Of a DNA stretch of 5,168 nt, positions 4,997-5,168 are shown in pieces (position 1 is the first letter of the stretch; every line of letters starts with the position of its first letter). This stretch comes from an uncultured Oscillospiraceae bacterium (GTDB lineage Bacteria; Bacillota; Clostridia; Oscillospirales; Oscillospiraceae): the NCBI GenBank assembly GCA_905233595.1, contig CAJOFI010000110.1, positions 1 through 5,168 on the forward strand, given 5' to 3'. The position numbers and the translations under genes were made by a program. The notes beneath the pieces were generated by a model. It did not search any database. It had not been told where the DNA came from and saw nothing but the letters and a program-made list of their open reading frames with translations.

Positions 4997-5168
4997 TCAC
5001 ATCCCCAATGGTTTTGAGCGATTTATTGCAATTATCACCTGGTTTTCAACATCGCTACCATATGGTATCGGTCGCACTTTCCCCTCGCAGATAAAAAGCC
5101 AATCATCACAATACTCTATTCGTGCAACTTTCCATGTCCCGTCAACAAGACAATTTACGCAGTCTCCA
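4997..5168 (-). CDS. C-terminal fragment of an unidentified protein (runs off right edge)
   Basis: The reverse strand is open from the right edge to TGA at 4997-4999, 56 complete codons (first full codon starts at 5167). The peptide contains GDCVNCLVDGTWKVARIEY, then a Cys/Trp-containing beta-like stretch (CDDWLFICEGK), and ends NRSKPLGM. The composition is balanced and protein-like, with no low-complexity bias. It is too short to recognise. Base composition is visibly AT-richer than the rest of the window, and isoleucine is mostly ATA/ATT, whereas the neighbouring genes use mainly ATC. That suggests a horizontally acquired gene. It is convergent with the GH3 gene. It could also be a chance frame, since the start and most of the reading frame lie outside. 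Confidence 0.5.
   Translation of the reverse strand, partial: GDCVNCLVDGTWKVARIEYCDDWLFICEGKVRPIPYGSDVENQVIIAINRSKPLGM

Overview
The window looks like a chromosomal segment of a GC-rich, low-branching Firmicute, most likely a gut Clostridia lineage of the Oscillospiraceae/Ruminococcaceae type. This is inferred from strong AGGAGG-type ribosome binding sites, GC-rich third codon positions, a domain-permuted family 3 glycosidase of the kind described from Ruminococcus and Butyrivibrio, and intergenic regions filled with small palindromic repeats. No rRNA or tRNA is present to fix the taxonomy.

Layout. (a) 1-928, minus strand: a two-gene unit. A 113-residue protein with a probable membrane segment and a leucine-zipper-like coiled coil overlaps by ATGA a secreted or lipid-facing PIG-L family deacetylase, which runs off the left edge. 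(b) 929-1661: a 733-bp divergent intergenic region. It holds two back-to-back candidate promoters (about 1154-1219) and small inverted-repeat elements on both sides. A 138-bp element (1004-1141) sits in the leftward leader. A 414-bp composite (1227-1640) sits in the rightward leader and contains a perfect 37-nt palindrome, two direct copies of a second small element, and an intrinsic-terminator-like hairpin facing left. (c) 1662-2372, plus strand: tcdA, encoding the E1-like tRNA threonylcarbamoyladenosine dehydratase. (d) 2422-4839, plus strand: an 805-residue cytoplasmic glycoside hydrolase family 3 enzyme in which the usual C-terminal half precedes the TIM barrel. (e) 4840-4996: non-coding sequence with one GC-rich stem-loop. 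(f) 4997-5168, minus strand: the C-terminal end of an AT-richer gene of unknown function, convergent with the glycosidase.

The genes do not form one pathway. tcdA (tRNA modification) and the GH3 gene (intracellular oligosaccharide hydrolysis) share a strand and a 49-nt gap and may be co-transcribed, but no functional link is evident. The most unusual feature is the pile-up of distinct but partly related miniature elements in both leaders of one divergent promoter region. They share an internal core containing GGAATACTTTGTGTATT although their terminal repeats differ. I did not find a convincing new defence, toxin-antitoxin or CRISPR system.
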